Positions 8,076-16,296 of a stretch of 64,000 bases of DNA are shown here, piece by piece; positions within the stretch are counted from its first letter, which is position 1; the number at the start of each line of letters is the position of its first letter. The stretch covers positions 124,001 to 188,000 of the forward strand of contig NZ_BMWC01000009.1 in assembly GCF_014651035.1 (NCBI RefSeq), written 5' to 3'. The stretch is from Streptomyces lomondensis. GTDB taxonomy: Bacteria; Actinomycetota; Actinomycetes; Streptomycetales; Streptomycetaceae. Under the pieces are notes generated by a model that worked only from the letters and a program-made list of their open reading frames with translations, did no database searches and was not told where the DNA came from. The position numbers were made by a program, and so were the translations under genes.

Positions 8076-8493
8076 GAACCTCTCCCTTCACAGCGCAGCG
8101 GCCAGGGCTTCCGGCCGCACCTTGACGTGGCCTGGATGCCCTCGCGTGGAGCAGGAAAAACGGTCACGGACGGCTGTCACCGGAAGGTATCGAGGCTCGA
8201 ACACGCAGATGCGGCGCATGTCGGTGCCCCGGCATGGCGCGTGTGGGAGCGCACGCCGCCCCATCCCTCATCCGTCCTTGCTTGACCCCCCGCCGTATCT
8301 GCCGATTGCTGCCCCCCTCCTAAGCGTCAGCGGGGCCCGCTCGCCGAGGCGGGCGTTGGGGGCGGATCTGCCTTTGGACGAGGGGCACGAGACCTCGGTG
8401 GAGGAACCGCATTGGGGAAGTGCGTCGAGCCGTCCGTCCCGCCATCGAGGGAGTCTCTTGCACCGCACGCGAGGGGTCCCGGACGGCCTCCCG
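8076..8493. other. 418-base intergenic region upstream of the peptide gene
   Basis: No reading frame with a ribosome site or protein-like composition was found on either strand. It must hold the promoter of the leftward peptide-YcaO pair and the end of the isochorismatase-fold transcript. A short GCCCGC/GCGGGC hairpin occurs near 8335-8360. No confident -10/-35 pair was recognised. Confidence 0.5.
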
Positions 8494-9057
8494 CTATTGC
8501 AGTGCGATGGCTTCGAGCCAGTCCTCGACGGCGACGACATCTGCCCACTGCGGGAACAGCTTCTCGATGAGCATCTTGTGCACCTCGGGGTCGGTGTCGA
8601 GGCAGGCATCCGCCAGGACGGTGAGGCCGAAGTCCAGATCGATGGCGTGCCACAGGGTGGACAGCACCACAGCGCTGGTGGCGATGCCGGTGAGAACGAG
8701 GCTGTCGATATCGCGAGCCCTGAGCACCAAGTCGAGGTCGCTGCCCGAGAACGCGCTCCCCCGCCTCTTGGTGACCACCACGTCGCCCTGCTGGGGCGCA
8801 ACATCGTCGTGAATCTCGGTGCCGGGGGCGCCCTCGGTGAACAGGCCGGCCCGCACGGCGTTTGTCATCACCCTGTTGCGAGGGCTGACCTCCGGATCGC
8901 CCGGCCGTAACCCCATCACCACGTAGATCACGGGGATGCCGGCAGCCCGGGCACCGTCGATCGCCCTGCGCAAGCGCGGCAGATATCCAGAACCGTCATC
9001 GGCGATGGCCACGACGTCCCGTTGGACGTCCATCACCAGAAGTGCGCTGTTCGCCAT
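8494..9057 (-). CDS. Isochorismatase-fold hydrolase-like protein
   Basis: 187 residues of the cysteine hydrolase/isochorismatase fold. LLVMDVQRDV holds the catalytic aspartate and VVVTKRRGSAFSGSDLDLVL the catalytic lysine. The segment that normally carries the nucleophilic cysteine reads GIATSAVVLSTLWHA, with no cysteine, as in a common actinobacterial subgroup whose activity is uncertain. ATG 9057 has a GGGGA ribosome site; upstream methionines lack one. It points the same way as the peptide-YcaO pair but is 418 bases away, so membership of that system is only possible. Confidence 0.85.
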   Translation of the reverse strand: MANSALLVMDVQRDVVAIADDGSGYLPRLRRAIDGARAAGIPVIYVVMGLRPGDPEVSPRNRVMTNAVRAGLFTEGAPGTEIHDDVAPQQGDVVVTKRRGSAFSGSDLDLVLRARDIDSLVLTGIATSAVVLSTLWHAIDLDFGLTVLADACLDTDPEVHKMLIEKLFPQWADVVAVEDWLEAIALQ

Positions 9058-9450
9058 GCTTGCCGTCCCCTTCTCCATTGGGAAACAAGAGCAAGTCTGG
9101 TGGATCAACCGAACCGCGGTGGAGGTTTCGGAGATCCTCGTCAGCGTCGCGCCGCAGTGCGCCCATGACCGGTGTCACGTGCTTAAGCGCTGTCGCCCGT
9201 CAGTTGCGAAGCCAGGGCGGTTTCGGCGAGCGCGCCGACGAACGGCAGGTCCTCGCTGACGAAGCCTGCGGTGCTGTTGGCCAGGGCATGAAGGAGAGCG
9301 GCTGCTCCACCCACCGACGCCACCGAACGCGCCGCCGCCTGCCCTGTCAGCTACACACCCGTCCCGTGAAAGGCCCGGCCCCGGGCCGGCAACCTCTTGC
9401 TCCGGAGGCTGAGCTGTGGCTGACTGGCAGCGGCGCCGAAGGAGTGGGGC
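9058..9450. other. 393-base intergenic region
   Basis: Divergent spacer between the isochorismatase-fold gene and a small unknown gene. Apart from a short GC-rich hairpin (9372-9387) and the ribosome site of the next gene, nothing supportable was seen; frames crossing it have shadow-like composition. Confidence 0.4.
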
Positions 9451-9804
9451 ATGGGCAACTGGGTCGTGATCGCGGAGTACTACAGCGACGTGTACAGGAC
9501 CGAATTCATCTGCCGTGGGCTGGAAACGAAGGACCAGGCGCTGAAGGAACTTCGTGCCGCCCTCCACACGTATGTGCCGAGCAAAAACATCATCGAAAAG
9601 CGGCGTCACGTGTACCGCTTCGCCGACCAGGAGAGTTACCTGGTGGTGATCAAAGGCAAGCTGACGGAGTGGGAGTGCAGCCTGCGCATCGCGGAGCTGG
9701 TCTCGGACTCGACCGACCCGACCGTAGCCAAGCGGGCGCAGACGGGCGACGGCGCGGCAGAGGTGGCTGAGGGGCCGCAGGACGGGATCCCGCCCGGCTA
9801 CTGA
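9451..9804 (+). CDS. Small cytosolic protein of unknown function
   Basis: 117 residues, ATG preceded by GAAGGAG. The first 90 residues look folded, with alternating aromatic and charged segments such as GNWVVIAEYYSDVYRTEF and YRFADQESYLVVIKGK; the tail is acidic and Gly/Pro-rich. No signal peptide or membrane segment. I do not recognise the family. Confidence 0.7.
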   Translation: MGNWVVIAEYYSDVYRTEFICRGLETKDQALKELRAALHTYVPSKNIIEKRRHVYRFADQESYLVVIKGKLTEWECSLRIAELVSDSTDPTVAKRAQTGDGAAEVAEGPQDGIPPGY

Positions 9805-9917
9805 GCAGCGGACCGCAATCCGCTCAAGCCAGTCGCCCCACTGAAACCGCGGCCAGTCGTTGCGGACCACGTACGGGATCTTGAGACCACGAGCAGCCCA
9901 TGGCAAGCTCATGCCAC

Positions 9918-10502
9918 ATGATCGATGAATTCGCGAAAGACAACCTGTACGGGAGACTGCGGCGGGACCGCAAGGCGCTGCTCTGGAAACTCGACGGCTT
10001 GTCCGAATACGACGCCCGCCGACCTTTGACAGCGACCGGGACCAACCTCCTCGGCCTGGTCAAACACGTGGCCACCGTCGAGGCCAGGTACTTCGGCGAG
10101 GTCTTCGACCGCCCTTCCCCGGAACCGCTGCCCCGGTGGCAGGACTCCGACGGCAGCGATCTGTGGGCGACCGAGGACGAGACCCGCGATCAGATCATCG
10201 GGTTCTACCGGCGCACATGGGAACACTCGGACGCGACGATCAACGAGCTTCCCCTCGACGCCCCCGGCCACGTGCCGTGGTGGCCGGAGCCTTATGCCGA
10301 CACGAACCTGTTCGCCGTCATGGTCCATGTCCTCGGCGAGTCCATCCGCCATGCCGGACACGCCGACATCCTGCGCGAGGGCCTCGACGGCCGGACCGGG
10401 TTGCGCCCGGAACACGAGGAGCCGATCGACGAGGAAGCCCGCGCAGCCCACTGCGCGAAGATCGAGCAGGCTGCCAGGTCGGCCGCACCGGTCAAGGCTT
10501 AG
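9918..10502 (+). CDS. DinB/DUF664-family protein
   Basis: 194 residues from the ATG at 9918 (MIDEFAKDNLYG, the usual family start; an in-frame ATG at 9900 is possible). It is a four-helix DinB-like protein with the metal-binding histidines in LVKHVATVEARYF and GESIRHAGHADILREGLDG. Relatives include mycothiol- and bacillithiol-dependent transferases and many uncharacterised proteins. Its function here is unknown. Transposase relic sequence begins immediately after the stop codon. Confidence 0.85.
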   Translation: MIDEFAKDNLYGRLRRDRKALLWKLDGLSEYDARRPLTATGTNLLGLVKHVATVEARYFGEVFDRPSPEPLPRWQDSDGSDLWATEDETRDQIIGFYRRTWEHSDATINELPLDAPGHVPWWPEPYADTNLFAVMVHVLGESIRHAGHADILREGLDGRTGLRPEHEEPIDEEARAAHCAKIEQAARSAAPVKA

Positions 10503-10737
10503 AGGTTGTCTCACGTGACTTGATGTTCGTGCGGCATGATGCCGGTCGTGGGTCCTGAGCTAACGAAGCGTCTGGTTCCTGATGAACTCTGGGAGCCAGC
10601 CGCCCGCGGGCCGTGTTCACGGCATTGGTGTACGCGCTGACCAGCGGCTGTGCCTGGCGGCATCTGCCTATGGCGTCGGCTGCATCGGGCGCTGCTGGGT
10701 CGCGGCAACGGGAATCGGGAACCCGGCGCTCCGCGCG
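10503..10737 (+). pseudogene. Decayed IS5-type transposase relic
   Basis: Pieces of an IS5-group transposase occur in order but in shifting frames: VGPELTKRLVPDELWE near 10548, RAVFTALVYALTSGCAWRHLP near 10605-10665, and LWRRLHRALLGR near 10670-10705. In intact relatives these blocks are separated by segments missing here, so there are internal deletions and frameshifts. The stretch after 10503 (GGTTGTCTCACGTGAC) may be the old terminal repeat. It lies between the ends of two convergent genes and cannot encode a functional enzyme. Confidence 0.7.
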
Positions 10738-13593
10738 CTAACCCGCTCCGGCGAGTTCGAGGTCGTCGAGCTGGCCCTGGACGCGGTCAGCGAGCGCGTG
10801 GCGGTGCTGGTCCCGGTACATCGCCGCCGCCTCTTCCCAGGTGATGCGCGCCCGGTCGGGTCGGCCGAGCGCATGGTAGGCGTAGCCCAGGCGGTTGAGG
10901 GTGTCGGCGGCCCAGTAGTCCCCGCCGAGGGCGCGGTAGCGGGCCGCGGCGAGCTGGTAGTGGTCCACCGCTTCGAGGTGGTGGCCGGTGTGGTCGGCGA
11001 TATAGCCGAGGCTGTCCAGGATGTCGGCTTCCAAAGAGTCGTGCCGGATGCGGCGGGAAAGCTTCAGTGCCGCCTCGCAGTGGGCGCGGGCCTGGTCGTA
11101 GCGTCCGAGCCGGGCGCTGTACCAGCCCACTGAGTTGAGCGCGGTGGCCTTCGTCACCGGCTGGTCCACTCGCTGGTGCAGTTGCAGGGCGCGGGTGGCG
11201 TGGTCCAGTGCCGGAGGGAGATGGTCCTGTTGCCCGTATGCCTGCGCGAGCGAGATGTGGATGCGGGCCTGAGTACCGTGGTCGTCGGCCTGCTCGGCCA
11301 GGCTCAGCGCATGCATCAGGTGCTTGGTGGCTTCCTCGTGCGCTCCGACATGGGCTGCGGCGTGTCCGAGCTGCCGATGGACCATCACATGGACATCAAG
11401 TGTGTCGTCGGGGTCGAGTGCCGCGAGGGCGGCTCTGCACATCGCCATTCTGTCGCGGACATGCCCGAGTAGGCTGTGGAAGTGGTCCAGGCTCCAGACG
11501 AACTGCCACACGAGTTGCCGCCAGCCTTGGTCGGCCGCCAGGCTCTGGGCGGCGAGCAGATTGGGCAGTTCTCCGGCGAGCCACTGCACCGCCTCGGCCT
11601 GCGTGGTCATCCGCTGCGGTCGGCAACCCGGTATGGGTTCGCGGAGTCCGGGAGGCGACTCGTGCGCCTGCATCAACGGGCGGGTCGCGCACGTGGTGTG
11701 CAGGTAGAACTCGATCAGCCGCCGTAGGGCCGCGTCCCGGTCCTCGGGCGAGAGGTCCTGGCGGCCCCGGTCAGCGGCGTACAGGCGTACGAGGTCGTGC
11801 ATGCGCCATCGGCCGGGCTCGTACTGCTCGATGAGGTGCAGGCTCTCCAAGGCGCGCAACGCCGCCCGGGCCGTCGGTCCGGGCAGGTCGGCAAGGGAAG
11901 CGAGCGCGAACAGGCCGATGTCGGGGCCGGATGCCAGTCCCAGCAACGCGAACAGCCGCGCCTGTACGGGTGCCAGGGCGTTGTACGACCAGGACAGCAC
12001 CTTCGGCAGGCTCGCCGTGGGCGTGTCGTCGTCGAGGACGTCCAACCTGGTCGTGGACTCACGCAGTTCAGCGGCGAGCCGGGCCAGGGGAAGTCTCGGT
12101 GCGCATGCCGCGCGGCCGACGATGATGCCCAGCGCGAGGGGATATCCGTCGCACAGGGCCAGCAGTTCGTCGACGGCGTCCGGCTCGGCGGCAGTCCGCG
12201 TGGTGCCCAGCCGCGTGTCCAGGACGCGGCGTGAATCCGCTGGGCTCAACGCCTCGAGCGCGATGGGCCGGGCGCCGTGCCGGATGGCCAGCTCGGTCAG
12301 CTTGCGGCGACTGGTGATCAGCACCACGCAGTTCGGGTTGCCGGGCAGCAGGGGGACGATCTGATCCGGGCTGCCCGCGTTGTCCAGGACCACCAGCATC
12401 CGTTTGTCCGCCAGTAGGCTCCGGTACAGGCCGGCCTGGCCGTGCAGCGTGGACGGCACGGCACTTGGGGCGACGCCCAGCGCTTCCAGGAAGCCTCGCA
12501 GGGCCGTGGTCGGTTCCATGGGTGGCATGGACGGGTTGAAGCCCAGCAGATCGACGAAGAGCTGACCGTCGGGGAAGTGCTCGGTATGGCGGTGCGCCCA
12601 GTACAACGCCAGCCAGGTCTTGCCGATGCCGCCCGCACCGGCGATCGTCGAGATGACCAGCGTGGCCGGCCACTCCGCGTCAGCGGCCAGGATCGCGTCC
12701 AGCTGGGCCAGTTCCTCCTCCCGGCCGGTGAACCCCGCTGCTCCCAGAGGCAGTTGCGCCGGAACCACCTGAGTCTGCGCCGCCTCGGCAGGTGGCAGCG
12801 CGGCGCGGGCCGCGGGCAGGGCGGCTTCGCCGCGCAGGATCGCCTGATGCACCTGCTGCACCTCGGCACCCGGATCCGCGCCGAGTTCCTCGACCAGTCG
12901 GTTCCGCAGGTCGGCGTAGCAGGCCAGCGCCTCCGGGCCGCGCCCGGCAGCGTGCAGTGCCCGCATGAGCGCCACGGCGAACGGCTCGACCAGCGGATGC
13001 TCGGCGAGCAGACCGGTCATCGCGCCGATCACCTCCGCATGACGGCCCATGAGAAACTCGGCATCGGCCCACGCCACCACCGCCTCGATGCGCTGCTGTT
13101 GCCAGCTGTGCCGGGTGCGCTGCGCCCACGCACCGGGCAGCTCCGCCAGCGGCTCACCGCGCCACAGCTCGAGCGCCTCACGCAGCATCGCGACCCGCTC
13201 GGCAAGCGCGCGGTCGGCACCGCGGGCCTGTTCGACCAGTTGCCGAAACCGGTGCACGTCGACCCGGTCGGGCGGTACGTCGAGCAGGTAGCCTCCAGGA
13301 CCGCGCCGCAGCTGCGGTCGCGCGGCAGCACCGTCCACGCTCTCGCACAGGGGTGCGGCCATGCCTGCCAGCGTCCGGCGGACCCGGGCGATGTGGGCGT
13401 ACAGCGAGGGGCGTACCTGAGCGGGCAGGTCCTGCCCCCAGACCCGGTCGATCAGGGTCTCCGCCGTCACCCAGCGGCCCGCGTCCGCCAGCAGCGCCGC
13501 CAGGACCGTGCGCTGCTTGGCCGGCCCCGGGTCCACGGCCGCGCCGTCCGCGCCACGTAACTCGACCGTGCCCAGCAGCAGAAAATCCGTCAT
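10738..13593 (-). CDS. AfsR/SARP-family transcriptional regulator with NB-ARC and TPR domains
   Basis: 951 residues. Residues 1-90 form the OmpR-like winged helix (GPAKQRTVLAALLADAG, VRPSLYAHIARVRRTL). Residues 95-245 form the bacterial transcriptional activator domain. An NB-ARC ATPase follows with the P-loop AGAGGIGKTWLALYW near 320 and Walker B RMLVVLDNAG. From about 680 the protein is TPR repeats (ALNSVGWYSARLGRYDQA, ADTLNRLGYAYHALGRPDRA). The size and order match AfsR, the kinase-controlled global activator of secondary metabolism in streptomycetes. ATG 13593 has GGGGGGAAG upstream; a longer frame to 13734 would cross the divergent promoter. The divergent I36-type gene has a SARP-like repeat and is a likely target. 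Confidence 0.92.
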   Translation of the reverse strand: MTDFLLLGTVELRGADGAAVDPGPAKQRTVLAALLADAGRWVTAETLIDRVWGQDLPAQVRPSLYAHIARVRRTLAGMAAPLCESVDGAAARPQLRRGPGGYLLDVPPDRVDVHRFRQLVEQARGADRALAERVAMLREALELWRGEPLAELPGAWAQRTRHSWQQQRIEAVVAWADAEFLMGRHAEVIGAMTGLLAEHPLVEPFAVALMRALHAAGRGPEALACYADLRNRLVEELGADPGAEVQQVHQAILRGEAALPAARAALPPAEAAQTQVVPAQLPLGAAGFTGREEELAQLDAILAADAEWPATLVISTIAGAGGIGKTWLALYWAHRHTEHFPDGQLFVDLLGFNPSMPPMEPTTALRGFLEALGVAPSAVPSTLHGQAGLYRSLLADKRMLVVLDNAGSPDQIVPLLPGNPNCVVLITSRRKLTELAIRHGARPIALEALSPADSRRVLDTRLGTTRTAAEPDAVDELLALCDGYPLALGIIVGRAACAPRLPLARLAAELRESTTRLDVLDDDTPTASLPKVLSWSYNALAPVQARLFALLGLASGPDIGLFALASLADLPGPTARAALRALESLHLIEQYEPGRWRMHDLVRLYAADRGRQDLSPEDRDAALRRLIEFYLHTTCATRPLMQAHESPPGLREPIPGCRPQRMTTQAEAVQWLAGELPNLLAAQSLAADQGWRQLVWQFVWSLDHFHSLLGHVRDRMAMCRAALAALDPDDTLDVHVMVHRQLGHAAAHVGAHEEATKHLMHALSLAEQADDHGTQARIHISLAQAYGQQDHLPPALDHATRALQLHQRVDQPVTKATALNSVGWYSARLGRYDQARAHCEAALKLSRRIRHDSLEADILDSLGYIADHTGHHLEAVDHYQLAAARYRALGGDYWAADTLNRLGYAYHALGRPDRARITWEEAAAMYRDQHRHALADRVQGQLDDLELAGAG

Positions 13594-13675
13594 GCGCTTC
13601 CCCCCGAGGTCACTCCGGACAACCCCGCCTACGGGGTTGCTTCCCGCACCAGTCGGCCCACTGCTGACCAGTGAA

Positions 13676-13706
13676 GCAAGGTTTGCGCAAGGTTCCTGCC
13701 CATATT
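13676..13706 (+). promoter_or_regulatory. SARP-type direct repeat and -10 region of the I36-type gene
   Basis: GCAAGGTT occurs at 13676-13683 and again at 13687-13694, an 11-bp period. It is followed 6-8 bases later by CATATTC as a plausible -10. SARP activators bind heptameric direct repeats with 11-bp spacing ending about 8 bp before the -10, so the fit is good. The gene for such a regulator is divergent and adjacent. Confidence 0.6.
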
Positions 13707-13760
13707 CACGCCACACCGTGGGGACCGCGGTCAACCAGACCTCAACCCAAGGAGAAGCTC

Positions 13761-14183
13761 ATGAGGAGACTGTCCATCGCACGCACAGCGACGGCATTCG
13801 GTTCCATGGCGGCGATCATGCTGGGAGGGGTCCTGGCCGCCTCGCCCGCTTCGGCTGCCGCCAACTGCCCGTCGGGCTACCACTGCGTGTTCAAGGACAT
13901 CCAGGGCGACAACCAGCGCGTCAACTACTTCAACAGCGACTCCAATTTCACCAATGACTACTTCAGCAACAGCGGTGGAGTGGTCAACGACAACATCACC
14001 GCGGCGAGCAACTCCTCGACCGGCGGCTACGAGAGCCACTACTACCGGGACATCAACCACGCGAACTTCCTGTTCTGCGTGAACCCCGGCAGGCAGACCG
14101 GGACGTACCTGCCTTCCGGGATGAACGACCAGGCGAGCTCGCTCCTCCTCAGGGGGACGACGAGCATCACATGCTTCAACTGA
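13761..14183 (+). CDS. Secreted peptidase inhibitor family I36 (SMI-like) protein
   Basis: 140 residues with a clear Sec signal peptide (MRRLSIARTATAFGSMAAIM, cleavage after ASPASAA). The mature part begins NCPSGYHCVFKDIQGDNQRV and continues as a small beta-rich, asparagine-rich domain, the pattern of the I36 family of streptomycete metalloprotease inhibitors (beta/gamma-crystallin-like). Cysteines at CPSGYHC and the FCVNPG and TCFN positions suggest disulfides. ATG 13761 has AAGGAGAAG upstream. Inhibitor activity is family-based. Likely under direct control of the divergent SARP. Confidence 0.82.
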   Translation: MRRLSIARTATAFGSMAAIMLGGVLAASPASAAANCPSGYHCVFKDIQGDNQRVNYFNSDSNFTNDYFSNSGGVVNDNITAASNSSTGGYESHYYRDINHANFLFCVNPGRQTGTYLPSGMNDQASSLLLRGTTSITCFN

Positions 14184-15082
14184 CCGTCACCGGACGGGAG
14201 GACCTCGGCGGCCGTCGGCCGCCGAGGCGCCTCGCCGTGACCACGCTGCTGTTGCCGGTGGTCGTAGCGCTGGGCACCGCATGCTCGGGTGCTCCCGCCG
14301 ACGACCCGGCCCCGCTGCCGAGCGCAGCCCCGCCCCACTTGCTCCCGCCCATTTACTCCGCGGTCTACGACACCGAGGAAGTGGGCCGACAGATCAGCGC
14401 GGCGCAGGGGCAGCTGATCGCGCGCTGCATGAAGGAGGCGGGATTCACCTATCCGGCCATGGACCCTGCCGAGGTCGGGGCCCCTGACCGGCCCAAGCCG
14501 TTCGGACTGGAATCTCTCGAACAACCCCTGGCGACGCGGGAGAGCCCGGCCTCGGAAAAGCCGGGACGCGTGGACAAGGCCTACATTCGGGCGCTCTACG
14601 GTGACGAGTCCGACCGCATCACGGCCAAGGGCGCAACCATGCAGGTGAGCCGGCCCGCGCACGGCTGCCAGACGCAGGCCGACACGCGGCTGCTCGGAGA
14701 GAAGAAGAATCTGAAGCGCTGGTCGGAAACCCGCATCAAACTGTACGAGGCGGAAGTGGAAGCGCAGAGCCTGGTCCGGCAAGACCCCGAATTCAAGTCG
14801 CTGAACGCCAGATGGGCCACCTGTATGAAACGGGCGGGATTCACGTTCCGGGATCCCTTGCAGGTGCTGGAGAAACTCCCCGCGAAAGCGGTGTTCAGGA
14901 CCGAGCCGTCCGCACGGGCCGATCTGACCTGCAAGGACGAGACCGACTATCTGCGGTCGGCGTACACCGGTCTCGCCAGGGCCCAGCGGCACGTGCTCAC
15001 CGAGAGCCCGGAGCTCCTCACCACCTGGAAGAGCCTGCTGCGGCGACAGTCCGATGCCGCGCGGCAGGTGCTGGCACGTTAG
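14171..15082 (+). CDS. Putative lipoprotein of unknown function
   Basis: 303 residues from an ATG that overlaps the I36-type gene by 13 bases. An arginine-rich n-region (RRPPRRLAV) precedes a hydrophobic run ending VVALGTAC, a plausible lipobox cysteine. The mature region is soluble with repeated cysteine motifs of the form ARCMKEAGFTYP and ATCMKRAGFTFR, seen in actinobacterial surface lipoproteins of unknown role. An alternative GTG start at 14237 would leave an unusually short n-region without positive charge. An 11-bp hairpin lies inside the first 20 codons. Confidence 0.7.
   Translation: MLQLTVTGREDLGGRRPPRRLAVTTLLLPVVVALGTACSGAPADDPAPLPSAAPPHLLPPIYSAVYDTEEVGRQISAAQGQLIARCMKEAGFTYPAMDPAEVGAPDRPKPFGLESLEQPLATRESPASEKPGRVDKAYIRALYGDESDRITAKGATMQVSRPAHGCQTQADTRLLGEKKNLKRWSETRIKLYEAEVEAQSLVRQDPEFKSLNARWATCMKRAGFTFRDPLQVLEKLPAKAVFRTEPSARADLTCKDETDYLRSAYTGLARAQRHVLTESPELLTTWKSLLRRQSDAARQVLAR
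14203..14227 (+). terminator. Hairpin 20 bases after the I36-type gene
   Basis: CCTCGGCGGCC and its exact complement with a 3-base loop, placed where a terminator of the I36-type gene would be, but inside the 5' coding region of the lipoprotein gene. It may limit read-through into the lipoprotein gene. Confidence 0.5.
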
Positions 15083-16240
15083 TCACTTCCCCCACAGCTT
15101 CCGGTATGCCTCCCGGTAGCCCTTCGGGTCCCAGGACGAGGCGCCCGCGCTGTTCCGGGCCGTGGCGATGTGCGGGGGCGAGACATAGCCGCTCGCGGGC
15201 TTGCCGGCGAAGGCCCGGTTGAACTCGTCGACGATCTGCCAGCCCTGTTCGTTGAGGGGTTCGGGCACGGTCGCGGCCTGGAACTGCCTGGTGTTGATGC
15301 GCTGGAACGCTGAGGAGTCGCCGTCGCCCGCGCCGATGTTGAACGGCGCGCCACCGCCCTGCTTCCCGCCCGAGCGCAGCGCGGGTGCCGCGTCCCCGAA
15401 GTAGAGGTCGTTGATGGCGACGGAGTACGTCCACTTGGTGCGGTAGCGCGCGAGCAGGGAGGAGACCTCGGTCGGTGTGCGGCTGCTGGAGTCGGGGATC
15501 GGGATGTTCTCGGTCGCCAGCAGGTGCACGTCGGGGCAGGTGGCGAGTTCCTTCTCGATCAGCTTGGCCTTCATGTCGGCGAAGGGGATCGAGGCGTCGG
15601 TGAAGACCACCACGCCCGCGGTGCCGTTGGACTGCGCGATGACCCAGTCCGCGCTGATCTTCGCGACGTCGCCGACGTCGGTGGTGACGTTGGTGTACAG
15701 CTTCGGGTTCGTGCTGGGTCCGGGGTTGTTGACGGCGTGCCAGCCGATGAGGGGGATGTTCTTGGCGTTCGCCTGACGGACCTGTTCCGACGTGGTCTTC
15801 GGATCGAAGCCGCCGATGACGATGCCGGAGGGGTTCAGCGCGATGGCCTGACTGAACGCCTTCTGGACGCCGGCGGGAGAGCCCTGTCCGTCGATCACCC
15901 GGACCTTCCAGCCCATGGTCCGCGCGGCTTCCCGCACTCCCTCGGCCGCGCCGGCGATGCCCGGGTTGGTCATGGTGTTGGCCACGTAGACGAGGGTCCG
16001 GGGGCCGGAGACGGCTCGGGGGCCGGTGGTCGGGCCGCGCCAGGGGACGTCGACGGCTTCGGCGTCGCCGACGGCCTTCTTCGCCTTCGCGAGGACGCCG
16101 GGGCAGCCGGCCTTGCCGGATCCGGCGGTGCCGGGGGTGGCCATCTGCGAGCCGCGGACGCAGCCGGTGAGGGAGGCGGCGAGCACGGCCAGGGCGGCCA
16201 CGGCTCTGACGGTCTGCTTGCGGGTGCGGTGGTACGGCAC
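15083..16240 (-). CDS. Sugar ABC transporter substrate-binding lipoprotein
   Basis: 385 residues from GTG 16240, with AAGGAGCC upstream. The signal ends AVLAASLTGC, a canonical lipobox. The mature protein is a class I periplasmic-binding fold of the RbsB/CUT2 type: LVYVANTMTNPG at the first strand, QAIALNPSGIVIGGFDP, IPLIGWHAVNNPG and the NEQGWQIVDEFNRAFAG C-terminal lobe. It delivers a sugar or sugar acid to the permease and ATPase encoded upstream. The ligand is not known; the neighbouring idonate/gluconate-type dehydrogenases suggest an aldonate or related acid. Confidence 0.9.
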   Translation of the reverse strand: MPYHRTRKQTVRAVAALAVLAASLTGCVRGSQMATPGTAGSGKAGCPGVLAKAKKAVGDAEAVDVPWRGPTTGPRAVSGPRTLVYVANTMTNPGIAGAAEGVREAARTMGWKVRVIDGQGSPAGVQKAFSQAIALNPSGIVIGGFDPKTTSEQVRQANAKNIPLIGWHAVNNPGPSTNPKLYTNVTTDVGDVAKISADWVIAQSNGTAGVVVFTDASIPFADMKAKLIEKELATCPDVHLLATENIPIPDSSSRTPTEVSSLLARYRTKWTYSVAINDLYFGDAAPALRSGGKQGGGAPFNIGAGDGDSSAFQRINTRQFQAATVPEPLNEQGWQIVDEFNRAFAGKPASGYVSPPHIATARNSAGASSWDPKGYREAYRKLWGK

Positions 16241-16296
16241 GTACGGCTCCTTATGACGTGCGGGGAACTGAGGGGAGGTGTGCGGGGGCGAGGCGG

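Noticed and set aside
9805..9912. Minus-strand peptide reading IPYVVRNDWPRFQWGDWLER, possibly a gene fragment
   Set aside because: It looks more protein-like than most shadows, but no family, start or extension supports it. It may be a relic of an unknown gene.
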